In this document: positions 19,201-26,493 of the stretch, one piece after another
Layout: every line of letters begins with the position of its first letter
How positions within the stretch are numbered: position 1 is the stretch's first letter
From: a bacterium
Lineage (GTDB): Bacteria > 4484-113 > JAFGCY01
Reading direction: 5' to 3'
NCBI GenBank assembly: GCA_020849855.1
Contig: JADZFO010000010.1
Location: forward strand, 1-64,000
Length of the DNA stretch: 64,000 nt
Position numbers and translations under genes: made by a program
Notes under the pieces: generated by a model
The model's database searches: none
Seen by the model: only the letters and a program-made list of their open reading frames with translations
Told to the model about the DNA's origin: nothing

Positions 19201-19258
19201 CGAGCAAGAAAGTCAGGGTCAGGGCTGCGAGCAGTGCAGCATTCAACAGCAGCTTCAT
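16235..19258 (-). CDS. PKD-domain lipoprotein with four repeated D-rich modules (paralogue)
   Basis: 1007 residues from the ATG at 19258, chosen over an in-frame ATG at 19285 because GGGGAG lies just upstream and the signal peptide starts there. Lipobox LGAC, Cys22. Order: shared N-terminal domain (WIGVANFASDRWEW), then four D-rich PPC-like modules (FAGHIG, YRGNVG, FKGNVG, FRGSIG) separated by three PKD modules (e.g. YEFDLNCDN). It is colinear with the protein at 12001 along its length, so the two arose by duplication, with selD now between them. Confidence 0.82.
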   Translation of the reverse strand: MKLLLNAALLAALTLTFLLGACGGGARESSGLKGQPAAEARPDSPALSLPAPSLLAGTARISSAADPLLRYGGEFDPALPNQSVSASGLAGIYSGSAAKLSDSAYALYSFDTQDYSGTPVFSCSWGKLPAGPAYAWIGVANFASDRWEWSNASAGVGVHLANMADYVSPAGESLVAIVLAAQDSAELATVQLGSDGGFDEIEDNDSFEQIKQTLTLGDTLFAGHIGQQPYVNGPDGDSNDYYEIDAEVGDWVTVVCYTDNPSLFIGMALTTAKGELIGLPAYTGGYSYAAVGRQPIQNADDLPLRLQVTSNGSVEGARYFLRVYHDSQFNSGDQLLPSLKADVYSGAAPLTVNFDGSASYDSGGDAITNFWWDWDGDLVFDEDSGTDSTVSHTFTEPGVYRVHLKLVDAVGDIGIGLAQNFFPRGNLTITVGDIPYDERENNDDYYTELEYNQLPALPFNGYRGNVGPAPATLGYDGDSQDQYRFSAVAGEKWTFISDFDPAPEGLEYSPALQVTRTNFGNLGLHFSTTRCYVGVLFDETTDYYLRVTSPVLRDYQLQAIPGLPPQAVTLNLDSPDRGAIPFTVDFSATATDGHGALSKFEWDFDGDGTWDSDTGASASTSHTYTQAGIFKPRVRITDAGGFSGESDGMSTVYAWPIAYDEIESNDNTPQSLSVFPLVDFKGNVGTAGSNDGSSFDNYILDGFTAGQSVQATIDLAGPDGAKAYCILYNGAGNVLVEGGPGASKVLRYSIKPTDALPIKLRVQLYEVDEDSNVVPLNSDYTLNIAAPSDTPIPAISAPVLSGDVPLTVDFDASASTDGDGIAKYEFDLNCDNVWTDNGADSTLSHTYTEAGSYVVRVRVTDSLGNVSNALSFVHVIAGSGFYDEVENNDDWMNPPALPAFPISDFRGSIGSAAGYTSTDGDNDDFFGFSGTAGQTLTIDLRCNGAFANSLLWLYSSTSGYVASLAPSEDAGATAQMLEVLPETGNYYIWVQAFAPGFGDYSFDATLE

Positions 19259-19362
19259 ACTTTCTCCCCAGTGAAAGTGCCGCATTGCGCGGCCCCAGAG
19301 ATTAACACAGCCTTTTGCGCTCTGCCGCAGCCCCTGACATAAATGAGCCGCGGCGGCCGGGC

Positions 19363-19368
19363 TACAAT
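19363..19368 (+). promoter_or_regulatory. -10 element of selA (leaderless)
   Basis: TACAAT, exactly 6 nt before the GTG start at 19375. No ribosome binding site. Confidence 0.45.
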
Positions 19369-19374
19369 CAGCAG

Positions 19375-20847
19375 GTGAGCAAGCAAGTGAAGCAGTCCGA
19401 GTCCGGGGCCAGCAGCGAGCTTTTGCGGCGCCTGCCGCAGGTGGACAGCGTGCTGGCCTCGCCCAGACTTGCGCCGGCCCTTAGCAGCTACCGCCGGGAT
19501 GTGGTGCTGCGCCAGGTGCGGGCCGAGCTGCAGCAGATGCGGGAGAGCCTGCGCCGGGGCGCTGACCTGCTGGGTCCCGACGGGCCCAGCGAGGACTTCC
19601 TGCTGGAGGAGACAGCCCTGGCCGTGCTGGAGCGCCTGGCGCGGCTGGAGGGCTCCTGCCTGCGGCCGGTGGTGAACGGCAGCGGCGTGCTGATCCACAC
19701 CAACCTGGGCCGGGCCCTGCCTTGCGCCGCGGCGCAGGAGGCCCTGAGTTCTGCCGCCAGGGCTTACTGCAACCTGGAGATGGACCTGCACAGCGGCGAG
19801 CGGACCCGCCGCGATGTGACCCTCGAGCCCCTGCTGCAGGCCCTCAGCGGCGCCGAGGCCGCGACGGTGGTGAATAACAACGCCGCCGCGGTGCTGCTGG
19901 TGCTGCATGCCCTGGCCGGGCACAACGCCCCGGACCCGGCCCGGCGTGAGGTGATCGCCTCGCGGGGCGAGCTGGTGGAGATTGGCGGCTCCTACCGAGT
20001 GCCGGACATGCTGCGCTCCAGCGGCTGTGTGCTGGTCGAGGTCGGCACCACCAACCGCACCCGGATCAGCGACTATGAGAAGGCCATCACACCGGCCACG
20101 GCGATGCTGCTGAAGACGCACCCCAGCAACTACCGCATCCATGGCTTCACCGAGGAAGCCAGCCTGGAGCAGCTGGCGGCGCTGGGCCGCCGCAGCGGCA
20201 TCCCGGTCTACTTCGACATGGGCTCGGGCTATCTTGCCCCGGAGGGCCGCCACGCAGTGCGGCTGCCGGAGCCGGATATCCTGGGCGCCCTGGAGGCCGG
20301 GGCGGACATCGTCAGCTTCAGCGGCGACAAGCTGCTGGGCGGGCCGCAGGCCGGCATCGTGCTGGCCTCGAGCGCTTTGATCCGCCGTCTGCGCAGCGAC
20401 CCACTCTGGCGCTGCCTGCGCATCGACAAGTTCACGGCCAGCGCGCTGGCCGCGGTGCTGCTGGAGCAGATGCGGCGGCCCGAGCAGCGCTCCCCCGGCG
20501 GTCTGGCGGAGCAGCTCAGCGCGGACAATGCGGCTCTGCGCAGCCGGGCCGATGAGCTGGCGGCGCAGCTTGCCGCGGCCTGTCCCGGCTGGAGCTTTGC
20601 CGTGCTGGAAGCCGCAGGCAGTTATGGCGGCGGCAGCCTGCCCGAGGAGGAACTGCCCAGCTTCGCCGTCACGGTGCAGGCGCCGGGCCTGGAGGCCGGC
20701 GAGCTGGAGCAGCGTCTGCGGCGCGGCCAGCCGGCGGTGGCCGGCGGCTTTATCCGCGGCAGCTACTGCATCAACGTGCTGGCCCTGCTGCCCGGCGACG
20801 GCGAGCGAATCGCCGCCGCCTGCCAGGCGATTGCACAGCAAAGCTAA
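19375..20847 (+). CDS. selA: L-seryl-tRNA(Sec) selenium transferase
   Basis: 490 residues. Converts Ser-tRNA(Sec) to Sec-tRNA(Sec) with selenophosphate in a PLP-dependent reaction. VNGSGVLIHTNLGRA and the PLP-lysine motif SFSGDKLLGGPQAGI (Lys319) are diagnostic. The GTG at 19375 is preferred to the upstream open frame because of the -10 element 6 nt before it and because similarity begins soon after. selB follows after 30 nt. Together with selD this gives three of the four bacterial Sec genes; I could not find the tRNA(Sec) gene in the window. Confidence 0.95.
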   Translation: MSKQVKQSESGASSELLRRLPQVDSVLASPRLAPALSSYRRDVVLRQVRAELQQMRESLRRGADLLGPDGPSEDFLLEETALAVLERLARLEGSCLRPVVNGSGVLIHTNLGRALPCAAAQEALSSAARAYCNLEMDLHSGERTRRDVTLEPLLQALSGAEAATVVNNNAAAVLLVLHALAGHNAPDPARREVIASRGELVEIGGSYRVPDMLRSSGCVLVEVGTTNRTRISDYEKAITPATAMLLKTHPSNYRIHGFTEEASLEQLAALGRRSGIPVYFDMGSGYLAPEGRHAVRLPEPDILGALEAGADIVSFSGDKLLGGPQAGIVLASSALIRRLRSDPLWRCLRIDKFTASALAAVLLEQMRRPEQRSPGGLAEQLSADNAALRSRADELAAQLAAACPGWSFAVLEAAGSYGGGSLPEEELPSFAVTVQAPGLEAGELEQRLRRGQPAVAGGFIRGSYCINVLALLPGDGERIAAACQAIAQQS

Positions 20848-20864
20848 AGCTGCCTGTTCAGCGC

Positions 20865-20870
20865 TACACT
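20865..20870 (+). promoter_or_regulatory. -10-like element of selB
   Basis: TACACT, 7 nt before the ATG at 20878. It may allow selB to be expressed independently as a leaderless message, in addition to read-through from selA. Confidence 0.35.
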
Positions 20871-20877
20871 TAGCCGG

Positions 20878-22926
20878 ATGCAAGAGACTGCTCCTGAGCT
20901 TGCGCCCGGCTCTGCGCAGCCCGAAGCGCCGCGTTATGTGGTGCTGGGCACCGCGGGCCATATCGACCACGGCAAGACCAGCCTGGTGAAGGCACTGACC
21001 GGCGTGGACTGCGACCGCTTCGCTGAAGAGAAGCTGCGCGGCATTACCATTGACCTGGGCTTTGCGCACTGGCAGCTGCCGGCCAGCGAAGGCGAGGCCG
21101 CGCTGGAGCTGGCGATCATCGACGTGCCGGGGCACCGGCGCTTCATCCGCAACATGGTGGCCGGCGCGGTGGGCATCGACCTGCTGATGCTGGTCATCGC
21201 CGCCGACGACGGCGTGATGCCCCAGACCATCGAGCACCTGCAGATCGCCCGCATGCTGGGCATCGAGCGCGGCCTGATCGCCCTGAACAAGGCTGACCTG
21301 GTGGACAGCGACCTGCTGGAGCTGGCGGTGGCCGACGTGCAATCCCTGGTTCGCGGCACATTCCTTGAGGGCCAGCCGATCATCCCGGTCTCGGCCCTCA
21401 GCGGCCAGGGCCTGGCCGAGCTGGGCAGCGAGGTGCGGCGCATCGCCGCTTCGATTAAGCCGGCCCCGGCGGGCCAGCGCTTCCGCATGCCCATTGACCG
21501 CGCCTTCACCATCCGCGGCGCCGGCACGGTGGTGACCGGCACGGTGGCCAGCGGCACGGTGAAAGTGGACGATGAGCTGGTGCTGATGCCCGGCGGCCAG
21601 CGCTTCAAGAACGGCGGGGCAGTGCGGGTGCGGGCCATCCAGGCCCACGGCCAGCAGCAACAGTCGGTGGGCCCGCGGCGCCGCGCCGCCCTGAACCTGG
21701 TGGGCGTCGAGAAGGACGAGCTGCAGCGCGGCGATGTGCTCTGCACCCCGGACAGCCTGATCGCCACCAGCATCATTGACGCCCGTATTGAGCTACTGCC
21801 CGGTAACTGGCGGCCCCTGCACAGCGGCTCCTGGCTGATGCTGCATGTCGGCACGGCGGAGCTGGGGGCCAAGCTGGTGCCCCTGCAGCAGGAGCAGTTG
21901 CCCCCCGGCAGCAGCGCGCTGGTGCAGCTGCGCCTGGAGGAGGAAGTGGCGGTGGCCGCCGGCGACCGCTTCATCCTGCGCGGGGCCAGCGGCGACGAGA
22001 CAGTCGGCGGCGGCGTGGTGCTGGACGCGCACCCCACGGTCCACCGCCGGCGCCGCGAGGAGGCCGCCGAGCAGCTGGAGCGCCTGCAGAGCCTGGAGCT
22101 GGGCCCGGCCCTGCTGCATGAGGTGGGCAAGACTGCCTTTGGCATCGACCGCGCCTCGGCGGAGCGCCTGCTTTCCGCCGGGCCGGCCATGCTGGACCAG
22201 GCCCTGGAAGCGCTGCTCTACCGCGGCAGTGACGGCCTGCTGGTGCACAGCGAGGGCCGCCAGACCGTGCTGAGCCTGCCGGCCAACCGCCAGCGCATCC
22301 TGCAGGCCGCGGAGCGCGCCCTGACCACCTACCACCAGGCGCATGCCCTGAGCAACCGCGGCATGCTGCTCAGCGAGATCCTGCAGGCCCTCAGCTCTGA
22401 GGTGGCCGCGCAGAACCGCAGCGGGCAGCTGCACGTGCGCCTGCCGGCCGAGCTGCTGCGGGTCAGCCTGCAGGCCGGGCTGGAAGCCGGGCGTCTGCGG
22501 ATGGCCGGCGAGAGCTATGCCCTGAGCAGCCACCAGGCCAGCGCCAGCGACAAGGACCTGCGGGCGGCGGAGATGATCGTGCGCGAGCTGGAGGCCAGCA
22601 TGCAGCCCGACCAGCCCGAGGACTTCGCTGCCAGCCTGCCGGTGAAGAAGGACCGCCTAAAGCAGGTGCTGGACCTGCTGCTGGAGGAAGGCCGGGTGGT
22701 GCTGATCCCCCAGGGCCTGTTCATGGGCCGCGAGCGGACCGAGCGGGCCCGGGCCGCGCTGCTGTACTACCTGCAGGGCGCCGAGGGCCAGAGCGCCGGC
22801 GGCATTACGGTGAGCGTCTTCAACCAGCTTGTCGGCACGACGCGCAAGTTCGGCCTGCCCCTGCTGCAGTACTTCGAGGCCGAGGGCCTGCTGGTCCGCG
22901 ACGGCGACCTGCGGCGGCTGAAGTAA
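20878..22926 (+). CDS. selB: Selenocysteine-specific elongation factor
   Basis: 682 residues, somewhat longer than E. coli SelB (about 614). GTPase motifs are intact: GHIDHGKT at 27-34, DVPGH, NKAD. EF-Tu-like domains II and III follow (FRMPIDRAFTIRGAGTVVTGTV, then DRFILRGASGDETVGGG), and the C-terminal third is the chain of winged helices that reads the SECIS hairpin. Brings Sec-tRNA(Sec) to UGA codons; selD at 15162 is a visible client. Confidence 0.95.
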   Translation: MQETAPELAPGSAQPEAPRYVVLGTAGHIDHGKTSLVKALTGVDCDRFAEEKLRGITIDLGFAHWQLPASEGEAALELAIIDVPGHRRFIRNMVAGAVGIDLLMLVIAADDGVMPQTIEHLQIARMLGIERGLIALNKADLVDSDLLELAVADVQSLVRGTFLEGQPIIPVSALSGQGLAELGSEVRRIAASIKPAPAGQRFRMPIDRAFTIRGAGTVVTGTVASGTVKVDDELVLMPGGQRFKNGGAVRVRAIQAHGQQQQSVGPRRRAALNLVGVEKDELQRGDVLCTPDSLIATSIIDARIELLPGNWRPLHSGSWLMLHVGTAELGAKLVPLQQEQLPPGSSALVQLRLEEEVAVAAGDRFILRGASGDETVGGGVVLDAHPTVHRRRREEAAEQLERLQSLELGPALLHEVGKTAFGIDRASAERLLSAGPAMLDQALEALLYRGSDGLLVHSEGRQTVLSLPANRQRILQAAERALTTYHQAHALSNRGMLLSEILQALSSEVAAQNRSGQLHVRLPAELLRVSLQAGLEAGRLRMAGESYALSSHQASASDKDLRAAEMIVRELEASMQPDQPEDFAASLPVKKDRLKQVLDLLLEEGRVVLIPQGLFMGRERTERARAALLYYLQGAEGQSAGGITVSVFNQLVGTTRKFGLPLLQYFEAEGLLVRDGDLRRLK

Positions 22927-22980
22927 ACCTGCGCCTTCCGGCCGCTGCCTTGGCGGCTCTGGCGGCCGCCTTCATCCGGC

Positions 22981-23757
22981 CTAGCGGTGCACTCTGCGCT
23001 TGCTGCTGCTGTTTCCGGGCCGCGCGAATTTAACCTTGGGCCCCTGTTTTGTGACTAGGGAAGCCGTTTTCACATTCGCCGTCGCAGCAGGATCCGGCGG
23101 CGTGAGGGGCGCAAGAAGCAGGGCCGGCGCGGCGGCCGGGCCAGCTGCGAGCGTGGCGGCGGGAGGCGCTTCGGCGAGGACAGGTGGCATAGCGAGCGCG
23201 GCGGTACCTTCCATGGCGTCCTCCGCCGGGCTGACAGCGGCGGCTGAGGCTTCAAGCTGCGCAAGCTCGGCGCAGTTTGCGCCGCTCAGCTCACGGCGCA
23301 GGCGCGCGGTCTGCAGGCGCTGCAGCTCAGCCTGCTCGCGGCGGGCATGCGCCTCAATGATCCGCGCGGTGGCGCCGGCGCTGCGCGCCTCGCATTCCAG
23401 GCGGTCCAGCTCGGGGTTGCGGATCCACATGGGCAGGCGGGCATAGGCGCGCATGGCATCGCTCAGGTCCCGCGTGCTGCCGCTGACCCGCGCTTCCTCT
23501 ACCTTTTCCGCCAGCATGCCCATAACCAGCTTCGAGACCCCTTCCAGCGGCAGCTCCCCGCCCCTGACCAGCAGTTCAAGCTGGGCCAGGTCGGACTCAA
23601 AGACCTGCCGCACGGACTCGACATCCACGTTCTTGATGCCGAGCAGGGCCAGCAGGGCGGAATCGAGGCGGCCGCTGAGGACGAGCTGCCAGAGCAGCAT
23701 GGCGGTGATGGGGCGCTGCAGGGCGTGGGCAGCGGAGGCAGAGAGAGCAGCAGACAT
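22981..23757 (-). CDS. Helical protein of unknown function with Ala/Pro tail
   Basis: 258 residues, not recognised. The first 150 are predominantly helical and charged (RLDSALLALLGIKNVDVESV, LDRLECEARSAGATARIIEA); about 165-235 is Ala/Pro-rich and probably disordered; the end is basic (KVKFARPG to SSSKRRVHR), suggesting nucleic acid contact. No signal peptide. AAGGAG lies 8 nt before the ATG. It has a near-consensus sigma70 promoter overlapped by a short palindrome, so it is probably strongly expressed and perhaps repressible. A DNA-binding or phage-derived small-terminase-like role is possible but unsupported. Confidence 0.65.
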   Translation of the reverse strand: MSAALSASAAHALQRPITAMLLWQLVLSGRLDSALLALLGIKNVDVESVRQVFESDLAQLELLVRGGELPLEGVSKLVMGMLAEKVEEARVSGSTRDLSDAMRAYARLPMWIRNPELDRLECEARSAGATARIIEAHARREQAELQRLQTARLRRELSGANCAELAQLEASAAAVSPAEDAMEGTAALAMPPVLAEAPPAATLAAGPAAAPALLLAPLTPPDPAATANVKTASLVTKQGPKVKFARPGNSSSKRRVHR

Positions 23758-23781
23758 GGCGGGGCTCCTTGTGTAGTAATA

Positions 23782-23795
23782 AGTATCGCTATACT
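23782..23795. promoter_or_regulatory. Short palindrome overlapping promoter (possible operator)
   Basis: AGTAT-CGCT-ATACT, a perfect 5-bp inverted repeat that overlaps the -10 of the minus-strand promoter at 23793-23798. It sits where a repressor would block RNA polymerase. Confidence 0.4.
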
Positions 23796-23821
23796 ATACA
23801 GCGGATATCTAAATTTGTCAA
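23793..23821 (-). promoter_or_regulatory. Near-consensus sigma70 promoter
   Basis: On the minus strand, TTGACA (23821-23816) and TATAGT (23798-23793) are separated by exactly 17 nt. It drives the gene ending at 22981, about 30 nt from its ribosome binding site. It is one of the two best promoter matches in the window. Confidence 0.8.
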
Positions 23822-23938
23822 GTAAAACAGCATATTTATGCAAGGCAGGCTTGGAAGAAGGCGCAAGCTGTGCACAAGGGCGAGAGGGTGAAGCGCGCAG
23901 TGCGAATCTACAAGGAAGCGGTGTGACCCTGCTGCGAC

Positions 23939-23956
23939 CCTACATAGATATGTAGG
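23939..23956. repeat. 18-bp palindrome CCTACAT-AGAT-ATGTAGG
   Basis: A perfect 7-bp inverted repeat with a 4-nt centre, in the gene-free stretch between the promoter at 23793 and the RNA terminator at 24021. It could be a protein-binding site; no neighbour explains it. Confidence 0.4.
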
Positions 23957-24019
23957 ATCGGTTTCAGCGGGTGTGGATCGGCTATACGGAGGTTAAGGAA
24001 AACAGCACCGGAGACCAGA

Positions 24020-24355
24020 TAAAAAGAAGCCCCGGAAGGTGACTCCCGGGGACTACCGGCTGAAATGTTAGGAGGTAAGCAATTTCTGGAAGCCTCACCG
24101 GCTTCAACCCTCGCACTTTCAAAACCCTTACCCAAGGCTCTGAAAGCGGCCCTCTCCAGGGCTGGCCCGCCGAGGCGGGGAATAAAAATGATTCCGAAGT
24201 TGGTTCAACATCCTGGGGGTCGGTCTACCCTTCCGGCAGTTCCACCCCAGCTTTCCACGAGGCTTTCCCGCCGGAGCTTTCCGGTAAGAGGCCCCGCCCC
24301 CAGGTGATGTTCAACCAACCTGCGAACTGGTGACGGCTACTAGATGCAGGGCAGG
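24020..24355 (-). ncRNA. Candidate structured non-coding RNA, unknown class
   Basis: About 335 nt without credible coding capacity. Read on the minus strand: a TAACAT -10 candidate at 24367-24362; a long rod whose arms (24319-24294 and 24223-24199) pair over about 23 bp with one G-G mismatch and a 2-nt bulge; hairpins at 24179-24166 (CCCGC/GCGGG), 24162-24149 (GCCCT/AGGGC), 24146-24116 (13 bp, two G-U pairs, one bulged G) and 24105-24089 (GAAGCC/GGCTTC); finally a Rho-independent terminator. The G-U pairs would be C-A mismatches on the plus strand, which favours the minus strand. I find no signature of RNase P RNA, tmRNA, SRP RNA or 6S RNA. Confidence 0.6.
24021..24051 (-). terminator. Rho-independent terminator of the structured RNA
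   Basis: On the minus strand CCCCGG/CCGGGG (24051-24046 with 24035-24030) forms a 6-bp GC stem with a 10-nt loop, followed by CTTCTTTTT. No minus-strand protein gene ends nearby, so it must terminate a non-coding transcript or a leader. Confidence 0.75.
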
Positions 24356-24426
24356 CGGGAGATGTTACAGGTCGACCGGGGAATTTGGAGATTTTCCTGC
24401 AAGCTCTCCCGCCAGCCGGAAGAAGG

Positions 24427-25704
24427 ATGTTTCGGCGGCTAAACTTGTTCAAGGTGCCCCCCGCCAGCGTCAACACCCAGACAGCCCCGCCCAGCACAAC
24501 GCAGAGTGCCGGCGGTGGACGCGGCTGGATGAAGATCGTGGACCGCATGATGCTGGGCGAGCTGCGCGGGCCGGTGATCTCGGGCATCGCGATGTTCGCC
24601 CTGCTGATCATCTTTGCCGCCGTGCTGCAGGAAGCGCTGAAGTTCCAGATCAAGTACGGCCTGCCCAACAGCCTGATGTTCAAGTGGCTGCTGCTGGCGG
24701 CGCCGCAGTTCATCGTGCTGGCCATCCCGATGGGCGTGCTGCTGGGCACCATGCTGGCCATCGGCCGCCTGAACAACGACCATGAGATCGTGGCACTGCG
24801 GGCCAGCGGCCTGTCTTTGTGGCGCGTGATCCTGCCGCCCCTGCTGCTGGGGGCGCTGCTCTCGGTGGTGACCTACTGGGGTAATGAGTGGCTGGTGCCG
24901 CGCAGCCTTTCCGCCCTGACCCGGATGAAGAACGACGTCATCTCGGGCAAGGAAGGCACGATGCAGCGCGACCGCGCGATCATCCCGATCTACCAGAACG
25001 ACGAGATGCGCTGGGCCCTGCTGGCCGACCGCATCGACGGCCAGGAACTGACCGGGGTGAAGCTTCTGTACTTCGACCCGGTGAATGACTACAACGATTA
25101 TTTCCTTGAGGCGCGGCGGGCGCAGTGGAACGGCAGCACCTGGATTTTCTATGGAGTGCGGATCGTCAAGCTGCAGGAGAGCGAGAACAGCACGGCCCAG
25201 GACCCGCAGGCCAGCGGGTCCGCTGCGGAAACGCTGCCGGATCAGCGCCAGAATGACCGCGTGATTCTGGAAGTCGAGGAAGCCGAGGCGCCGGACTTTG
25301 ACATCCGGCCGGGCAACCTGGGCATCAAGGCCAAGACCACCGACGAGCTGACCAGCCGCGAGCTGCTGGCGACCATCCGCGATACCCTGCGGCGCGGGGA
25401 CAAGCTGAGCTCGCCGGTGGTGCGCGAGCTGCGCACGAAGTTCTACTTCAAGCAGAGCATCCCGCTGACCCCGCTGCTCTTTGTGCTGCTGGCCTTCCCG
25501 CTGGCGATCCGCTCCACCCGCACCAGCACCGGTGTGGGCTTCGGCATCGCGCTGCTGCTGGTGCTGGTCTATTACGCCTGCTATTCCACCTGCCTGCGCA
25601 TGGGTACCTCCGGCGCGCTGGCCCCGGCCCTGGCGGCCTGGCTGCCGAACCTGATCCTTGGCGGCACCGGGATCTGGCTGATCCAGCGGCGCCAGAAGCA
25701 ATAA
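24427..25704 (+). CDS. LptF/LptG family LPS export permease
   Basis: 425 residues with the LptF/G layout: three N-terminal helices (from MLGELRGPVISGIAMFALLIIF, through LAIPMGVLLGTMLAIGRL), a large periplasmic beta-rich domain (about 115-335), and three C-terminal helices (IPLTPLLFVLLAFPLAIRST onward). In the Lpt system two such subunits pair with the LptB ATPase to extract LPS from the inner membrane. Sequence alone does not separate LptF from LptG; no second copy or lptB is in the window. The ATG at 24427 is chosen for GGAAG just upstream; an ATG near 24529 is possible. Confidence 0.88.
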   Translation: MFRRLNLFKVPPASVNTQTAPPSTTQSAGGGRGWMKIVDRMMLGELRGPVISGIAMFALLIIFAAVLQEALKFQIKYGLPNSLMFKWLLLAAPQFIVLAIPMGVLLGTMLAIGRLNNDHEIVALRASGLSLWRVILPPLLLGALLSVVTYWGNEWLVPRSLSALTRMKNDVISGKEGTMQRDRAIIPIYQNDEMRWALLADRIDGQELTGVKLLYFDPVNDYNDYFLEARRAQWNGSTWIFYGVRIVKLQESENSTAQDPQASGSAAETLPDQRQNDRVILEVEEAEAPDFDIRPGNLGIKAKTTDELTSRELLATIRDTLRRGDKLSSPVVRELRTKFYFKQSIPLTPLLFVLLAFPLAIRSTRTSTGVGFGIALLLVLVYYACYSTCLRMGTSGALAPALAAWLPNLILGGTGIWLIQRRQKQ

Positions 25705-25828
25705 GGGATAGGGCGGATGGCGGAGGATGGATGGCGTGGCTGAGGGCAGTCAATTGACCAGAGTTCTATAATTTTGAGGATTCAAAGGTTAAATCTCGCC
25801 TCGATTCGCCTCTGGCCAGCCCGGCTTA

Positions 25829-25857
25829 TTGACGCAGCAGCGGCGGGCACGTATAAT
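25829..25857 (+). promoter_or_regulatory. Near-consensus sigma70 promoter of rpmB
   Basis: TTGACG (25829-25834), 17-nt spacer, TATAAT (25852-25857). The expected start is near 25864, giving a leader of about 200 nt before rpmB. Confidence 0.85.
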
Positions 25858-25863
25858 TCATCT

Positions 25864-26067
25864 ACCGGGGCGCGATGCGAACCGGTCTCGGACTAGCGCC
25901 GGGGTCGCCGGCGGAGCGGCAAGGGGGGTATCGTTTCAGGGGCAAACTGAAACGCGGGGGCACCTGATACCACTAAGCAACTCCCTGGCAGCGAAGGAAG
26001 GAAGGCTCACGCTCGCACTCTTTCCCCAGCTCTGCGGCCTGTCCGGGGTTCTGGAGGCTTTTGAACC
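25864..26067 (+). promoter_or_regulatory. Long folded 5' leader of rpmB
   Basis: The leader has ACCGG/CCGGT (25864-25868, 25881-25885) and a nested hairpin at 25927-25971: GGTATC pairs with GATACC around an inner perfect GTTTCAG/CTGAAAC stem with loop GGGCAAA. CTGGAGG near the end is the likely ribosome site. Ribosomal-protein leaders are often autoregulatory; that this one binds bL28 is inference. It is not a riboswitch class I recognise. Confidence 0.5.
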
Positions 26068-26265
26068 ATGTCCAAGGTTTGTCCAATTACGGGAAAGCGG
26101 CCGGTTACCGGCCATCACGTGTCGCACAGCCAGCGGCACGTCAAGCGGCGCTGGATGCCCAATCTCATCAACGTCACCCTGACGGATGAGCGCGGGCGCA
26201 AGGTGCGGGTGCGGATCGCGGCCAAGGCCCTGCGCACCCTGTGCAAGGCTCCGCGGATCAAATAA
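26068..26265 (+). CDS. rpmB: Large-subunit ribosomal protein bL28
   Basis: 65 residues. MSKVCPITGKRPVTGHHVSHSQRHVKRRWMPN matches bL28, including CxxTGK, the HS..KRR.PN segment and a basic C-terminus ending in CKAPRIK. Only one of the usual zinc-site cysteines is seen at the N-terminus. Single-gene unit with a strong promoter and a clear terminator. Confidence 0.95.
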   Translation: MSKVCPITGKRPVTGHHVSHSQRHVKRRWMPNLINVTLTDERGRKVRVRIAAKALRTLCKAPRIK

Positions 26266-26296
26266 CCAAGTTAACCCCTTTCATCTCAACCCTCCT

Positions 26297-26329
26297 AGCT
26301 CACCCAACCCCTGGGTGAGCTTCTTTTTT
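26297..26329 (+). terminator. Rho-independent terminator after rpmB
   Basis: AGCTCACCC/GGGTGAGCT, a perfect 9-bp stem with a 7-nt loop (26297-26321), runs into TTCTTTTTT. Confidence 0.9.
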
Positions 26330-26493
26330 GCGTTTGGAGGCCGCCCGCCTCTGCCTGCGACAAGCCCTGCCAGGCGAACGGCAGGCCGCGATGCCCTGCG
26401 CTGCACACCAGACTCTGGAGATTCGGCCGGCAGGGAGGATATACTTGGCGCGAGGCAGCAGCAAGCCTGCAGGGCTGCCTTCGGAGTGCAAGT

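Noticed and set aside
24020-24355. RNase P RNA, tmRNA, SRP RNA or 6S RNA
   Set aside because: I looked for the GAGGAAAGTC and ACAGA cores of RNase P, the tRNA-like ends of tmRNA, the GGAAG-AGCAG apex of SRP RNA and the open central bubble of 6S RNA on both strands; none is present.
22927-24426. selC (tRNA-Sec) close to selAB
   Set aside because: No T-loop (GGTTCGAATCC-like), no TCA anticodon arm and no 8-bp acceptor stem were found in the region after selB. The tRNA(Sec) gene is probably elsewhere.
25864-26067. Known riboswitch or tRNA gene upstream of rpmB
   Set aside because: The hairpins do not match TPP, FMN, SAM, cobalamin or glycine aptamer cores, and there is no cloverleaf; an r-protein leader is the simplest reading.
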